Shown: piece by piece, positions 17,310 through 26,310 of the stretch | Numbering within the stretch: position 1 is the stretch's first letter | How the letters are laid out: every line of letters starts with the position of its first letter | NCBI RefSeq assembly: GCF_003846175.1 | Contig: NZ_ML123046.1 | Span: 775,730 to 827,089, forward strand | Direction: 5' to 3' | DNA: 51,360 nucleotides | Origin: Streptomyces sp. ADI95-17 | Lineage (GTDB): Bacteria > Actinomycetota > Actinomycetes > Streptomycetales > Streptomycetaceae | Notes under the pieces: generated by a model | Databases searched by the model: none | What the model was told of the DNA's origin: nothing | Seen by the model: only the letters and a program-made list of their open reading frames with translations | Position numbers and translations under genes: made by a program

Positions 17310-18472
17310 GAATTCTTCACACGTCCGACTGGCACCTGGGGCGCTCCTTCCACCGGGTCTCCCTGCTCGAAGCCCAGGCCGCCTACCTGGACCACCTGGT
17401 GGCGACGGTGCGCGAGCACGAGGTGGACGCGGTCCTCGTCGCAGGCGACGTGTACGACAGGGCCGTACCGCCCCTGGCCGCCGTCGAGCTCTTCGACGAC
17501 GCGCTGCACCGGCTCGCCGCCGCCGTGGTGCCCACCGTGATGATCTCCGGCAACCACGACTCGGCACGCAGGCTCGGCGTCGGCGCCGGACTGATCGGGC
17601 GGGCCGGTATCCACCTGCGGACCGACCCCGCCGGCTGCGCCACCCCCGTCGTCCTGCCGGACGCGCACGGCGACGTGGCGTTCTACGGGCTGCCCTACCT
17701 GGAACCGGCCCTGGTGAAGGACGCCCTCAAGGCGGAGCGCGCCGGGCACGAAGCGGTACTGACCGCGGCCATGGAACGGGTACGCGCGGATCTCGCGGAA
17801 CGCCCCGACGGCACCCGCTCCGTCGTGCTCGCCCACGCCTTCGTCGCGGGCGGCGAGCCCAGCGACAGCGAGCGCGACATCACCGTCGGCGGGGTGGCCG
17901 CCGTGCCCGCCGGAGTCTTCGACGGCGTCGACTACGTGGCGCTCGGCCATCTGCACGGCTGCCAGACCGTCACCGAACGCGTCCGCTACTCGGGCTCGCC
18001 GCTCGCGTACTCCTTCTCCGAGGTCCACCACCGCAAGACCATGTGGCTGATCGACCTCGACGCCTCGGGCACCGTCACGGCCGAGCGCCTCGACTGCCCG
18101 GTGCCCCGCCCGCTCGCCAGACTCCGCGGCCGCCTCGACGACCTCGTCGACCAACCCGCGCTGGAGCAGCACCGTGAGTCCTGGGTCGAGGCCACCCTGA
18201 CCGACCCGGTGCGCCCGGCCGAGCCGATGGCCCGGCTCGTCGAGCGGTTCCCGCACACCCTCAGCCTGGTCTTCGAACCCGACCGGGCCCCCGACGACCC
18301 GCACGCCTCGTACGCCCGGCGCCTCAAGGGGCGCGACGACCAGCAGATCGCCGAGGACTTCGTGGCACATGTGCGGGGCGGCTCCGCAGCCGACGAACAG
18401 GAACGCACGGTGCTGCGCGGCGCCTTCGACCACGTCCGGGTGGACGACGGCGTGCGCGAGGTGAACCGTTGA
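17306..18472 (+). CDS. sbcD: Exonuclease SbcD (Mre11-type phosphoesterase)
   Basis: SbcD is the nuclease subunit of SbcCD, which cleaves hairpins and processes DNA ends in repair and replication. The calcineurin-like metal motifs are all visible: SDWHLGR (Asp8, His10), GDVYDR, SGNHDSARR, LAHAF and GHLHGCQ. The C-terminal capping region follows to 388 residues, normal for the family. The start is a TTG, because homologues begin at MRILHTSDWHLGR and no ATG or GTG fits. A modest CGGAG site precedes it, and the 7-codon leader ORF ends on it. Its TGA overlaps the TTG of sbcC. Confidence 0.93.
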   Translation: MRILHTSDWHLGRSFHRVSLLEAQAAYLDHLVATVREHEVDAVLVAGDVYDRAVPPLAAVELFDDALHRLAAAVVPTVMISGNHDSARRLGVGAGLIGRAGIHLRTDPAGCATPVVLPDAHGDVAFYGLPYLEPALVKDALKAERAGHEAVLTAAMERVRADLAERPDGTRSVVLAHAFVAGGEPSDSERDITVGGVAAVPAGVFDGVDYVALGHLHGCQTVTERVRYSGSPLAYSFSEVHHRKTMWLIDLDASGTVTAERLDCPVPRPLARLRGRLDDLVDQPALEQHRESWVEATLTDPVRPAEPMARLVERFPHTLSLVFEPDRAPDDPHASYARRLKGRDDQQIAEDFVAHVRGGSAADEQERTVLRGAFDHVRVDDGVREVNR

Positions 18473-21400
18473 GACTCCACCGGCTCACCCTCACCGCCTT
18501 CGGGCCGTTCGGCACCACCCAGACCATCGACTTCGACGCACTCTCGTCGGCCGGCCTCTTCCTGCTGCACGGGCCGACCGGCGCCGGGAAGACCTCCGTC
18601 CTCGACGCGGTCTGCTACGCCCTCTACGGTGCGGTGCCCGGCGCCCGTCAGAGCCCGGGCACCTCCCTGCGCAGCGACCACGCCCCGGCGGACCTCGCCA
18701 CCGAGGTCGGACTGGAACTGACCGTCGGCGGCCGCCGCCTCGAAATCACCCGGAGCCCCGCGCAGCCCCGCCCCAAGAAGAAGGGCAGCGGCTTCACGAC
18801 CGAGAAGGCACAGAGCCGGCTGCGGGAGTACGACCCCGACGGCGGCTGGCGGCCGCTCAGCCGCTCGCACCAGGAGATCGGCGAGGAGATCACCCAGCTC
18901 ATCGGGATGAGCCGGGAACAGTTCTGCCAAGTGGTGCTGCTGCCGCAGGGCGACTTCGCGCGCTTCCTGCGCGCCGATGCCGAGGCACGCGGCAAACTCC
19001 TCGGCAGGCTCTTCGACACCCGCCGTTTCGCCGCCGTCGAGGAGCGCCTGGCAGAGCTGCGTCGCGGCGCCGAGACCAAGGTCAGGGCCGGGGACGAACG
19101 GGTCCTCGCGGTCGCCCAGCGCATCGCCCAGGCCGCCGGAACCGCCGGCCGCGAAGCGCCGCTCCCCGGCATCCAGCCCGGCGAACCGGGCCTCGCCGAG
19201 GGCGTGCTGGAGTGGGCCGCCACGGCCCGCAGCGGCGCCCGCGAACGTCTCGACATCGCCGCCTGTGTCCTCGCCATGGCCGAGGGCCGGCAGTCGGCCG
19301 CCCGCCAGGCACTCGACAGCGAACGCGAACTGGCCGCACTCCAGCAGCGGTACGAGGAGACGCGCCGCCGGGCCGCCATCCTCGAAGACCGCCGCCCCGA
19401 CCGCGACCGCTGCCACGAACGACTCGCACGGGCCCGCAAGGCGGACCTCGTCGCACCGGCGCTGGACCTGCGCGACGAGGCCGAGCGCGCCTACCGCATG
19501 TCCTGTCAGGCCCGTGACCGGGCCCGCGCGGTGCTGCCCGGCACTCTGGCGGACGCCGGTGCCGAACAACTGGCGGAGCTGGAGCGACGGCTCCGCCAGG
19601 AGCTCGGCGGGCTCGAAGCCGCGAAGCGGGCCGAACTGCGCAGCGCGGCGATCGACGCCGAGCGGGCCGGACTGGAGCGCCAGGCCAGGGCCGACGACGA
19701 GCTGATCCGCGAAGCGGAAGTCTGGCTGGCCGACTGGGAGTCCACCCGCGACGGACTGCGGGCCCGCATCGAGGCGGCCCAGGAGGCCGCCACCCACGCG
19801 GAACAACTGGCCGGCCGACTGGAGCCCGCCCGTGCCCGGCTGGACGCGGCCCGCCGCCGGGACGCGCTGGCCGACCGGGTGTCGGCCGCGGCCGAGCGGC
19901 TGGCCGCCGCCCGGGAGAACGCCGCCGCGGCCCACGAGTCGTGGCTGGAGCTCCGCGAACGGCGACTGCGCGACATCGCGGCGGAGCTGGCGGCCGAGCT
20001 GGTGGACGGCGAGGACTGCAAGGTGTGCGGATCGGCCGACCATCCCCACCCCGCCCGCGCGGCCGACGGGCATGTCGACCGGGCCACCGAGGAGCGGGCG
20101 CTCGACGCCCACCGCCGGGCCGATCAGGCACGTACACACGCGGACCGGGAGCTGGGCGTCGTACGCGAGCAGCACGCCGCCGCCCGCGCCGCCGCACAGT
20201 GGGCGGTGCCGCAGCCGAGGGACGGGGCCGATGCCACCGACCCGGCAGTCGCGGCACATGTGAGCGCCGCCGCCGGTTCGGCGGGGGCGCCGGCCTCCGG
20301 CACCGGTGCCGTCGCCGCAGGCCCGGCCGGCACCGGGTCGGACGCCGACCCCACCGTCGCCGAACTCGCCGCACTCGTCGACCGGTTGACCGGCTCGCAC
20401 GCCGATGCGTACCGCACCGCGGCGGGCATGCACGCCGCGCGCGAGGCCCTCGCGGCCACCGAGCGGGAACAGGCCGAACGCCTCGAAGGCCGGCAGCTGG
20501 CCGAGCGCCGGGCCGCGGCCCGCACCTCCCTGCGCGAAGGGCTGGACCGCGAACAGGCCGCGCTGGAAGCCGAACTGACGGCCGCCCGCGGCGACAAGGG
20601 CAGTGTGGCCGAGCACGCCGCGCTGCTGGAGCGCCGGGTCGGGCTGCTCGCCGCGGCCGCCGAGGCGGTACGTGAGGAGGAGACGGCCGCACAGCACCGC
20701 AAAGTGGCCGACGACCGGCTCGCGGACGCCGCGTTCCGGGCCGGGTTCGACACCCCTCAGGCCGCGGCCGAGACCCTTCTCCCCGATGCCGAGCAGCGTG
20801 AACTCCAGCGGCTCGTCGATGCCTGGCAGTCCGAGGCGGCGGCGGTGGCCGACCGCCTGGCCGAGACGGAGACCCGGGCCGCCGCCGAACGCCCGCCGGC
20901 CGCGGTGGACGCCGCGCGGACCGCGTACGACACGGCCGAACGCCTGCTGCGGGACGCCTCCGCCGCACTGGCGGCCGCGCGCGAGCGCTGCGCCGAACTC
21001 GGCAGACTCTCCCGCCGCGCCGCGGACGAGGTACGCGGACTCGGTCCGCTGCGCGAGGAGTACGACCGGGTGGCACGGCTGGCCGGACTCACCGCCGGCA
21101 CCTCCGCGGACAACGAACGCAAGATGCGGCTGGAGTCGTACGTGCTCGCCGCCCGGCTCGAACAGGTCGCCGCCGCGGCCACCGCACGGCTCCAGCGCAT
21201 GTCGTCCGGCCGCTACACACTCGTCCACTCCGACGCCCGCACCGGAGGCCGCAGATCGGGCCTCGGACTGCACGTCGTCGATGCCTGGACCGGCCGCGAG
21301 CGCGACACGGCCACGCTCTCGGGCGGCGAGACGTTCTTCGCCTCGCTTGCCCTCGCGCTCGGCCTCGCCGATGTCGTCACCGACGAGGCGGGCGGGGTAC

Positions 21401-21624
21401 GGCTGGACACACTCTTCATCGACGAGGGCTTCGGCAGTCTGGACGACCAGACCCTCGACGAGGTGCTCGACGTGCTGGACTCGCTGCGCGAGCGGGACCG
21501 CAGCGTGGGCATCGTCAGCCATGTCGCCGATCTGCGCCGTCGTATCCCCGCACAGCTCGAAGTGGTGAAGGAACGGCACGGATCGGCGGTGCGGCACCGC
21601 ACCACCGGCGAGGTCAGCGGCTGA
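18469..21624 (+). CDS. sbcC: Exonuclease SbcC (Rad50-type ATPase)
   Basis: SbcC is the SMC-like partner of SbcD. Walker A GPTGAGKTS is at residues about 34-42. Two long Ala/Arg/Glu-rich coiled-coil arms follow and enclose the zinc hook CKVCG at about 517-521. The C-terminal ATPase half has the signature LSGGE (about 950), Walker B LFIDEGFGSLD (about 981-991) and the switch His in GIVSHVADL. The 1051 residues match the family. An Ala/Gly/Thr-rich insert (about 592-625) lies in the second arm. The TTG start overlaps the sbcD stop by four bases, so the subunits are translationally coupled. The 3' end overlaps the convergent Lrp gene by 11 bp. Confidence 0.95.
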   Translation: MRLHRLTLTAFGPFGTTQTIDFDALSSAGLFLLHGPTGAGKTSVLDAVCYALYGAVPGARQSPGTSLRSDHAPADLATEVGLELTVGGRRLEITRSPAQPRPKKKGSGFTTEKAQSRLREYDPDGGWRPLSRSHQEIGEEITQLIGMSREQFCQVVLLPQGDFARFLRADAEARGKLLGRLFDTRRFAAVEERLAELRRGAETKVRAGDERVLAVAQRIAQAAGTAGREAPLPGIQPGEPGLAEGVLEWAATARSGARERLDIAACVLAMAEGRQSAARQALDSERELAALQQRYEETRRRAAILEDRRPDRDRCHERLARARKADLVAPALDLRDEAERAYRMSCQARDRARAVLPGTLADAGAEQLAELERRLRQELGGLEAAKRAELRSAAIDAERAGLERQARADDELIREAEVWLADWESTRDGLRARIEAAQEAATHAEQLAGRLEPARARLDAARRRDALADRVSAAAERLAAARENAAAAHESWLELRERRLRDIAAELAAELVDGEDCKVCGSADHPHPARAADGHVDRATEERALDAHRRADQARTHADRELGVVREQHAAARAAAQWAVPQPRDGADATDPAVAAHVSAAAGSAGAPASGTGAVAAGPAGTGSDADPTVAELAALVDRLTGSHADAYRTAAGMHAAREALAATEREQAERLEGRQLAERRAAARTSLREGLDREQAALEAELTAARGDKGSVAEHAALLERRVGLLAAAAEAVREEETAAQHRKVADDRLADAAFRAGFDTPQAAAETLLPDAEQRELQRLVDAWQSEAAAVADRLAETETRAAAERPPAAVDAARTAYDTAERLLRDASAALAAARERCAELGRLSRRAADEVRGLGPLREEYDRVARLAGLTAGTSADNERKMRLESYVLAARLEQVAAAATARLQRMSSGRYTLVHSDARTGGRRSGLGLHVVDAWTGRERDTATLSGGETFFASLALALGLADVVTDEAGGVRLDTLFIDEGFGSLDDQTLDEVLDVLDSLRERDRSVGIVSHVADLRRRIPAQLEVVKERHGSAVRHRTTGEVSG

Positions 21625-22060
21625 TGGCGCGGCGGGGGAGCGGCGAGGAGTAGACGACACTCGTGGTCACCGAACCGAGGGCGCCGATCCTGCCCGCGAC
21701 CTCCTCCAGATGACTCATCGAACGGGCGGTGACCTTCAGTACGAAGCAGCCGTCACCGGTGACATGGTGGGCCTCCACGATCTCCGGGGTGGTGTCGAGC
21801 AGATCGTGGAACGGCTTGTAATGGCCGTTCGGATAGCGCAGCCGTACGAGGGCGAGAATCGGCAGCCCGAGCCGCTCCGGATCGACCACGGCGGCGTAAC
21901 CGCTGATCACCCCGGCCTCCTCCAGCCTGCGCACCCGCTCGGTCACGGCGCTGGGGGACATCGCCACCGCGCGTGCCAGCTCGGCGAACGACGCGCGCCC
22001 GTCGCGCTGCAGGACATCGAGGATGCGCCAGTCGGTGGCGTCCGGGGAATAGTCGGTCAT
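21614..22060 (-). CDS. Lrp/AsnC-family regulator (rhodanese-linked)
   Basis: The 148-residue protein has an N-terminal winged helix-turn-helix (residues about 8-55, WRILDVLQRDGRASFAELAR, then SPSAVTERVRRLEEAGVI) and a C-terminal RAM ligand/oligomerisation domain (about 70-145, LVRLRYPNGHYKPFHDLL). The start ATG 22060 (MTDYSPDATDW) is where homologues begin. It is divergent from a rhodanese-like gene across 94 bases that hold a 10-bp inverted repeat, a likely operator. Such regulators commonly respond to amino acids and control their neighbour. The last 11 bases overlap sbcC. Confidence 0.9.
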   Translation of the reverse strand: MTDYSPDATDWRILDVLQRDGRASFAELARAVAMSPSAVTERVRRLEEAGVISGYAAVVDPERLGLPILALVRLRYPNGHYKPFHDLLDTTPEIVEAHHVTGDGCFVLKVTARSMSHLEEVAGRIGALGSVTTSVVYSSPLPRRAISR

Positions 22061-22080
22061 GCCCGGGACACAACAGGGAA

Positions 22081-22112
22081 ATCCCCGGCAGGGCAAGCAT
22101 TGTGCCGGGGAT
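22081..22112. promoter_or_regulatory. Inverted repeat between the Lrp and rhodanese genes
   Basis: ATCCCCGGCA (22081-22090) and its exact reverse complement (22103-22112) are separated by 12 bases. The centre lies midway between the two divergent starts, upstream of the rhodanese -10-like TAGATT. Binding by the neighbouring Lrp protein is inferred. Confidence 0.5.
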
Positions 22113-22154
22113 CTCGTCTTCCGGGGGCGGATCACCGGCCGTAGATTTCTGGGC

Positions 22155-22643
22155 ATGACCTCCCAGCTCACCGCCGTCGCGGCCCATCCCGTCCTGCGCG
22201 TCCCGCCGGCCTCCCCGGCCGCGGCCGCCGCCTACTTCGGCGCCTCGCTCGCCTTCCACACGGACGTCTCGGACGTCGCCGCCGCGCTCGCGGCCGACGG
22301 CGATCCGGGCTTCGTGCTCCTGGACTCCCGCTCCACCGGATCCTGGAACCAGGGGCACGTCCCCGGCGCGGTCCATCTGCCGACCGCGCTCATCGCCGAG
22401 CAGGCCCACCACCTGCTCGACCCGGCGGTTCCCGTCGTCACGTACTGCTGGGGCCCCGCCTGCGACGGCGCCACGCGTGCCGCGCTCGCCCTCGCCGAAC
22501 TCGGCTACCGGGTCAAGGAGATGCTCGGCGGCTTCGAGTACTGGGTGCGCGAGGGCTTCGAGTTCGAGACCCGGGAGGGGCGGGAGCGGCGAGCACCGGA
22601 TCCGCTCACCGCACCGGCCGGCTCCGAGGACTGCGGCTGCTGA
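22155..22643 (+). CDS. Rhodanese-like domain protein
   Basis: The 162-residue protein is a single rhodanese domain. LLDSRSTGSWNQGHVPGAVHLP is the CH2A-type motif (20 central residues conserved), and the active-site loop is YCWGPACDGATRAA with the persulfide-forming Cys in CWGPAC. The longer Cys loop is frequent in actinobacterial members. It probably handles sulfane sulfur; the acceptor is unknown. The tail ends EDCGC with two extra cysteines. The ATG at 22155 follows TAGATT by seven bases (leaderless type). Divergent from an Lrp regulator that likely controls it. Confidence 0.88.
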   Translation: MTSQLTAVAAHPVLRVPPASPAAAAAYFGASLAFHTDVSDVAAALAADGDPGFVLLDSRSTGSWNQGHVPGAVHLPTALIAEQAHHLLDPAVPVVTYCWGPACDGATRAALALAELGYRVKEMLGGFEYWVREGFEFETREGRERRAPDPLTAPAGSEDCGC

Positions 22644-22671
22644 CCGGCCCGGCCGTACGGGCTGCGGAGGT

Positions 22672-22716
22672 GCCCGGCGGCCGGACCCATGGGGCGAACG
22701 GGCCCGGCCGCCGGGC
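22672..22716. terminator. Bidirectional hairpin between rhodanese and DUF885 genes
   Basis: A perfect 13-bp stem (22672-22684 with 22704-22716) with a 19-base loop lies between two convergent stops. Confidence 0.7.
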
Positions 22717-22723
22717 TGTCGCC

Positions 22724-24409
22724 TCAGAGCCTGGACAGCTCGTCGACGAGATCGTCGAGACCGAGCGGCCCCTGCGACAGGGCGGCCATGTGCCAGGCCT
22801 TGGCGTCGAACGCCTCGCCGTGGGCCTTGCGGGCGTTCTCCCGGCCCAGCAGCCAGGCGCGCTCGCCCAGCTTGTACCCGATGGCCTGTCCCGGCATCGA
22901 GAGATAGCGGGTCAGCTCGCTCTCCACGAAGTCGGCGGGGCGGCCGCTGTGATTGCCGAAGAACTCCTGCGCCAGCTCCGGGGTCCACCGCTCGCCGGGG
23001 TGGAACGGGGAGTCCGCCGGGATCTCCATCTCCGCGTGCATGCCGATGTCCACGATCACCCGGCAGGCACGCATCATCTGCGCGTCCAGATAGCCGAGGC
23101 GGCGCTCGGCGTCGGGCAGGAAGCCCAGCTCGTCCATGAGCCGCTCCGCGTACAGCGCCCAGCCCTCGGCGTTGGCGCTGACCCCGCCGATCGACGCCTG
23201 GTAGCGGGACAGGCTGTCGGCGACATGCGTCCACTGCGCGATCTGGAGGTGGTGGCCCGGCACACCCTCGTGATACCAGGTGGACACCAGGTCGTACACC
23301 GGGAACCGGGTCTCGCCCATCGTGGGCAGCCAGGTGCGGCCGGGGCGCGAGAAGTCCTCGGAGGGGCCCGTGTAGTACGGGGCCGCGGCGCCGCCGGGCG
23401 GGGCGATACGGGACTCCACCTTCCGCACGCGTTCGGCGAGCTCGAAGTGCGTACCGTCGAGAGCCTCGATCGCCTCGTCCATCAGACCCTGCAGCCAGGC
23501 CTGGACCTCGTCGACCCCCTCGATGTGCTTGCCGTGCACATCGAGATGGGCCAGCGCCTCCCACGGGCCGGCGCCGGGCAGCACCTTCTCGGCCTCGGTC
23601 CGCATCTCGGCGAGCAGCCGGTGGTACTCGGACCAGCCGTACGCGTAGGCCTCGTCCAGGTCCAGGTCGGTGCCGTTGAAGTAGCGCGACCAGCGCGCGT
23701 ACCGCTCACGGCCCACCGTGTCCGGCGCGCCCTCGATCGCGGGGGCGTACACATCGCGCATCCAGTCGCGCAGCGCCACGACCGACTCGGTGGCCACCCG
23801 GGCGCCTTCGTCCAGCTCGGCACGGAGCGACGCGGGTCCGGCGGCCGCGAACACCTGGAAGAACCCCGGACCGTCCTGGCCCGCCCACTCGTCGAGCTGG
23901 CCGATGAAGGTGGCGGTGGCGCGCGGACCGCCGTAGAGCTTGCGCTCCAGGCCGAGCGCCAGCGACTCGCGGTAGCCCTCGAACGCGGCGGGCACCGCGT
24001 GCAGCCGGTCCACGACCGCCGCCCAGTCCTCGTCGGTCTCGGTCGGTGTCACGGTGAACACCTCACGGACACTGTGCGCCGGGGAGGCGAGGTTGGAGAC
24101 CGTGCGCAGCTGCTCCTCGGCGTCGTGAACGGCGAGTTCCGCAGTGAGGCGCTCGCGCAGCAGGCGGCCGCAGCGGCGCTCGGCGTCGCTGTCCGCGCCG
24201 GGCAGCCGTTCGGCGGCGTCGAGCTTCGCCAGGGTGGTGCGGGCCAGCTCGGCAAGAGCTTCCTGACCTGCGGGGGAGAAGTCGGGAAGGTGGCGCGAGC
24301 TCTCCGCGACACCGAGATAGGTGCCCGAGATCGGGTCGAGTTCGATGAAAGCGTCGACATAGGTGTCGGCGACCTGGCGGGGCAGCGCGCTGCTGGAAGT
24401 GTCTGACAT
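22724..24409 (-). CDS. DUF885 family protein, putative metallohydrolase
   Basis: The 561-residue, mostly helical protein belongs to DUF885, a family with an M32/M3-like gluzincin arrangement. It shows STWYHEGVPGHHLQ, an HExxxHH-type zinc site, and further on NAEGWALYAE supplying the third ligand Glu. Family members are thought to be peptidases, but substrates are unknown. No signal peptide is seen, so it is cytoplasmic. The ATG at 24409 (MSDTSSSALP) has GAGGA a few bases upstream. It lies 48 bases downstream of an Lrp gene in the same direction and may be co-transcribed with it. Confidence 0.85.
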   Translation of the reverse strand: MSDTSSSALPRQVADTYVDAFIELDPISGTYLGVAESSRHLPDFSPAGQEALAELARTTLAKLDAAERLPGADSDAERRCGRLLRERLTAELAVHDAEEQLRTVSNLASPAHSVREVFTVTPTETDEDWAAVVDRLHAVPAAFEGYRESLALGLERKLYGGPRATATFIGQLDEWAGQDGPGFFQVFAAAGPASLRAELDEGARVATESVVALRDWMRDVYAPAIEGAPDTVGRERYARWSRYFNGTDLDLDEAYAYGWSEYHRLLAEMRTEAEKVLPGAGPWEALAHLDVHGKHIEGVDEVQAWLQGLMDEAIEALDGTHFELAERVRKVESRIAPPGGAAAPYYTGPSEDFSRPGRTWLPTMGETRFPVYDLVSTWYHEGVPGHHLQIAQWTHVADSLSRYQASIGGVSANAEGWALYAERLMDELGFLPDAERRLGYLDAQMMRACRVIVDIGMHAEMEIPADSPFHPGERWTPELAQEFFGNHSGRPADFVESELTRYLSMPGQAIGYKLGERAWLLGRENARKAHGEAFDAKAWHMAALSQGPLGLDDLVDELSRL

Positions 24410-24457
24410 GCGGACATCCTCGTACGGCGGGGGCCTCCGCGTCACCATCATTCGGTC

Positions 24458-24955
24458 TCAGGGGCCGGACTCCGCCGATTCTGCGGAGGGCGGCAGCAGC
24501 GGCCCGCACTCCCACTGCTGGAATATCAGCCTGGTCTCGACCCGGGCCACTTCGCGGCGCGAGGTGAATTCGTCCAGCACCAGGCGTTGCAGATCGGCCG
24601 TGCCCGTGACCGCGACATGGACCAGATAGTCGTCCGGGCCGGTCAGATGGAAGAGCGCACGGGACTCCGGCAATGTCCTGATGCGTTCGACGAACGGGCC
24701 GATGAGCTCCCTGCGGTGCGGCCGGACCTGCACGGAGAGCAGCGCCTCCAGGCCCCTGCCGAGCCTCGCCGGGTCGAGCCGCAGCTGGTGGCCGAGAATC
24801 ACACCGGAGCGGCGCAGCCTGGTCACCCGGTCCAGGCAGGTCGACGGTGCGACGCCGACCTCGGCGGCCAGCTCGCGGTAGGTGGTCCGGGCATCGTTCT
24901 GCAGCAGTCGCAGAATGTGCAGGTCCACCGGGTCAAGAGCGACAGAATCGGCCAT
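24458..24955 (-). CDS. Lrp/AsnC-family regulator (C-S lyase-linked)
   Basis: The 165-residue protein has a winged helix-turn-helix (residues about 8-55, ILRLLQNDARTTYRELAAEV and APSTCLDRVTRLRRSGVI) and a RAM domain with HLTGPDDYLVHVAVTGTADL. The ATG at 24955 follows TACGTT by six bases, a leaderless-type start. It is divergent, with 59 bases between, from a methionine gamma-lyase-like gene. In many bacteria Lrp-type regulators beside such lyases respond to methionine or branched amino acids and activate the lyase; that is inferred here. The DUF885 gene follows it. Confidence 0.9.
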   Translation of the reverse strand: MADSVALDPVDLHILRLLQNDARTTYRELAAEVGVAPSTCLDRVTRLRRSGVILGHQLRLDPARLGRGLEALLSVQVRPHRRELIGPFVERIRTLPESRALFHLTGPDDYLVHVAVTGTADLQRLVLDEFTSRREVARVETRLIFQQWECGPLLPPSAESAESGP

Positions 24956-25014
24956 TCGCCGAACGTAGCACGGGAGATCGCCGCCGAATCCCGGTGGTTG
25001 TTCAGAGTGGTGGC

Positions 25015-26310
25015 ATGGACACCGAATCCTCGATGGCGCCCCCGACCACAACCCGGTCCAGGGCGCTGGCCACCGATGCCGTGCACGCCGGCCGCGACGA
25101 TCTCGCGGCCCTCGGACTGCACACTCCGCCGATCGACCTGTCGACCACCTATCCCTCGTACGACTCCCGGGGCGAGGCGGAGCGGATCGACGCCTTCGCC
25201 TCGACCGGTGCGCGGCTCGAAGGGCCGCCGGTCTACGCCCGGCTGGACAACCCGACGACCGCCCGCTTCGAGACCGCACTCGCCCGGCTCGAAGGCACCG
25301 CGAGCGCCGTGTCGTTCGCCAGCGGCATGGCGGCGCTCACCGCCGTTCTGCTGGTCCGGGCGAGCATGGGGCTGCGCCACGTGGTCGCCGTCCGGCCGCT
25401 CTACGGTTGCAGCGATCATCTGCTCGGTGCCGGGCTGCTGGGTACGGAGGTGACCTGGACCGATCCGGCGGGCATCGCCGACGCGATCCGTCCGGACACC
25501 GGTCTGGTGATGGTGGAGACCCCCGCCAACCCGACGCTCGCCGAGGTCGACATCCGGGCGATCGCGCACTCCTGCGGTTCGGTGCCGCTGCTGGTCGACA
25601 ACACCTTCGCCACTCCGGTACTGCAACGGCCCGTCGAGCACGGTGCCCGGATCGTGCTGCACAGCGCCACCAAGTACCTGGGCGGGCACGGCGATGTGAT
25701 GGGCGGGGTCGTCGCCTGCGACGAGGAGTTCGCGGGCCGGCTGCGGCAGGTGCGCTTCGCCACCGGCGGGGTGCTGCACCCGATGGCCGGGTATCTGCTG
25801 CTGCGCGGCCTGGCGACGCTTCCGGTACGGGTACGGGCGGCGTCCGCGAGCGCAGCCGAACTGTCCCGCAGGCTGACCGCCGACCCGCGCATCGCCCGGG
25901 TCCACTACCCGAAGCTGGGCGGGGCGATGGTCTCGTTCGAGGTGTACGGGGATCCGCACCGGGTGATCTCGGCCGTACGGCTCATCACGCCCGCGGTGAG
26001 CCTCGGCAGCGTGGACACCCTGATCCAGCACCCGGCCTCCATCAGCCACCGCATCGTGGACGAGGGAGACCGGCAGGCCGCGGGAGTCGGGGACCGGCTG
26101 TTGCGGATGTCGGTCGGGCTGGAGGACGTCGAGGACCTGTGGGCCGATCTGTGCCAGGCGCTCAGCTCCCAGGAGGCCGGACGGCAGCCGTCCCCGGCCG
26201 GTGAGTCCTCCCGGGCCGGAGAACCCTCCGGACCCGGAGGGCCTTCCGCGGCCGAATGGCCTTCCGCGGCCGGGGAGTCAGCGGCCGGCCTGCTCGTACG
26301 GGGGCAGTGA
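25015..26310 (+). CDS. PLP-dependent Cys/Met metabolism enzyme (methionine gamma-lyase-like)
   Basis: The protein has the trans-sulfuration enzyme fold. VYARLDNPTTARFETALARLEG binds the phosphate side (first 20 residues conserved), SGMAALTAVL follows, ETPANPTL and VDNTFATPVLQ are family signatures, and HSATKYLGGHGD carries the Schiff-base Lys. The C-terminal domain has SLGSVDTLIQHPASISH and RMSVGLED. Cystathionine gamma-lyase and gamma-synthase share this fold; the divergent Lrp regulator favours a methionine-degrading lyase, but the choice is uncertain. The last 45 residues are a low-complexity Ser/Gly/Ala tail built on an 18-bp direct repeat (26240-26272). ATG 25015 follows CAGAGT by six bases. 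The 3' end overlaps the convergent gene by 33 bp. Confidence 0.85.
   Translation: MDTESSMAPPTTTRSRALATDAVHAGRDDLAALGLHTPPIDLSTTYPSYDSRGEAERIDAFASTGARLEGPPVYARLDNPTTARFETALARLEGTASAVSFASGMAALTAVLLVRASMGLRHVVAVRPLYGCSDHLLGAGLLGTEVTWTDPAGIADAIRPDTGLVMVETPANPTLAEVDIRAIAHSCGSVPLLVDNTFATPVLQRPVEHGARIVLHSATKYLGGHGDVMGGVVACDEEFAGRLRQVRFATGGVLHPMAGYLLLRGLATLPVRVRAASASAAELSRRLTADPRIARVHYPKLGGAMVSFEVYGDPHRVISAVRLITPAVSLGSVDTLIQHPASISHRIVDEGDRQAAGVGDRLLRMSVGLEDVEDLWADLCQALSSQEAGRQPSPAGESSRAGEPSGPGGPSAAEWPSAAGESAAGLLVRGQ

Noticed and set aside
17986..21660. A 1224-codon open frame on the minus strand opposite sbcC
   Set aside because: It is the antisense shadow of a GC-rich gene with all SbcC motifs on the plus strand; its own sequence is Gly/Arg/Ala low complexity and has no domain.
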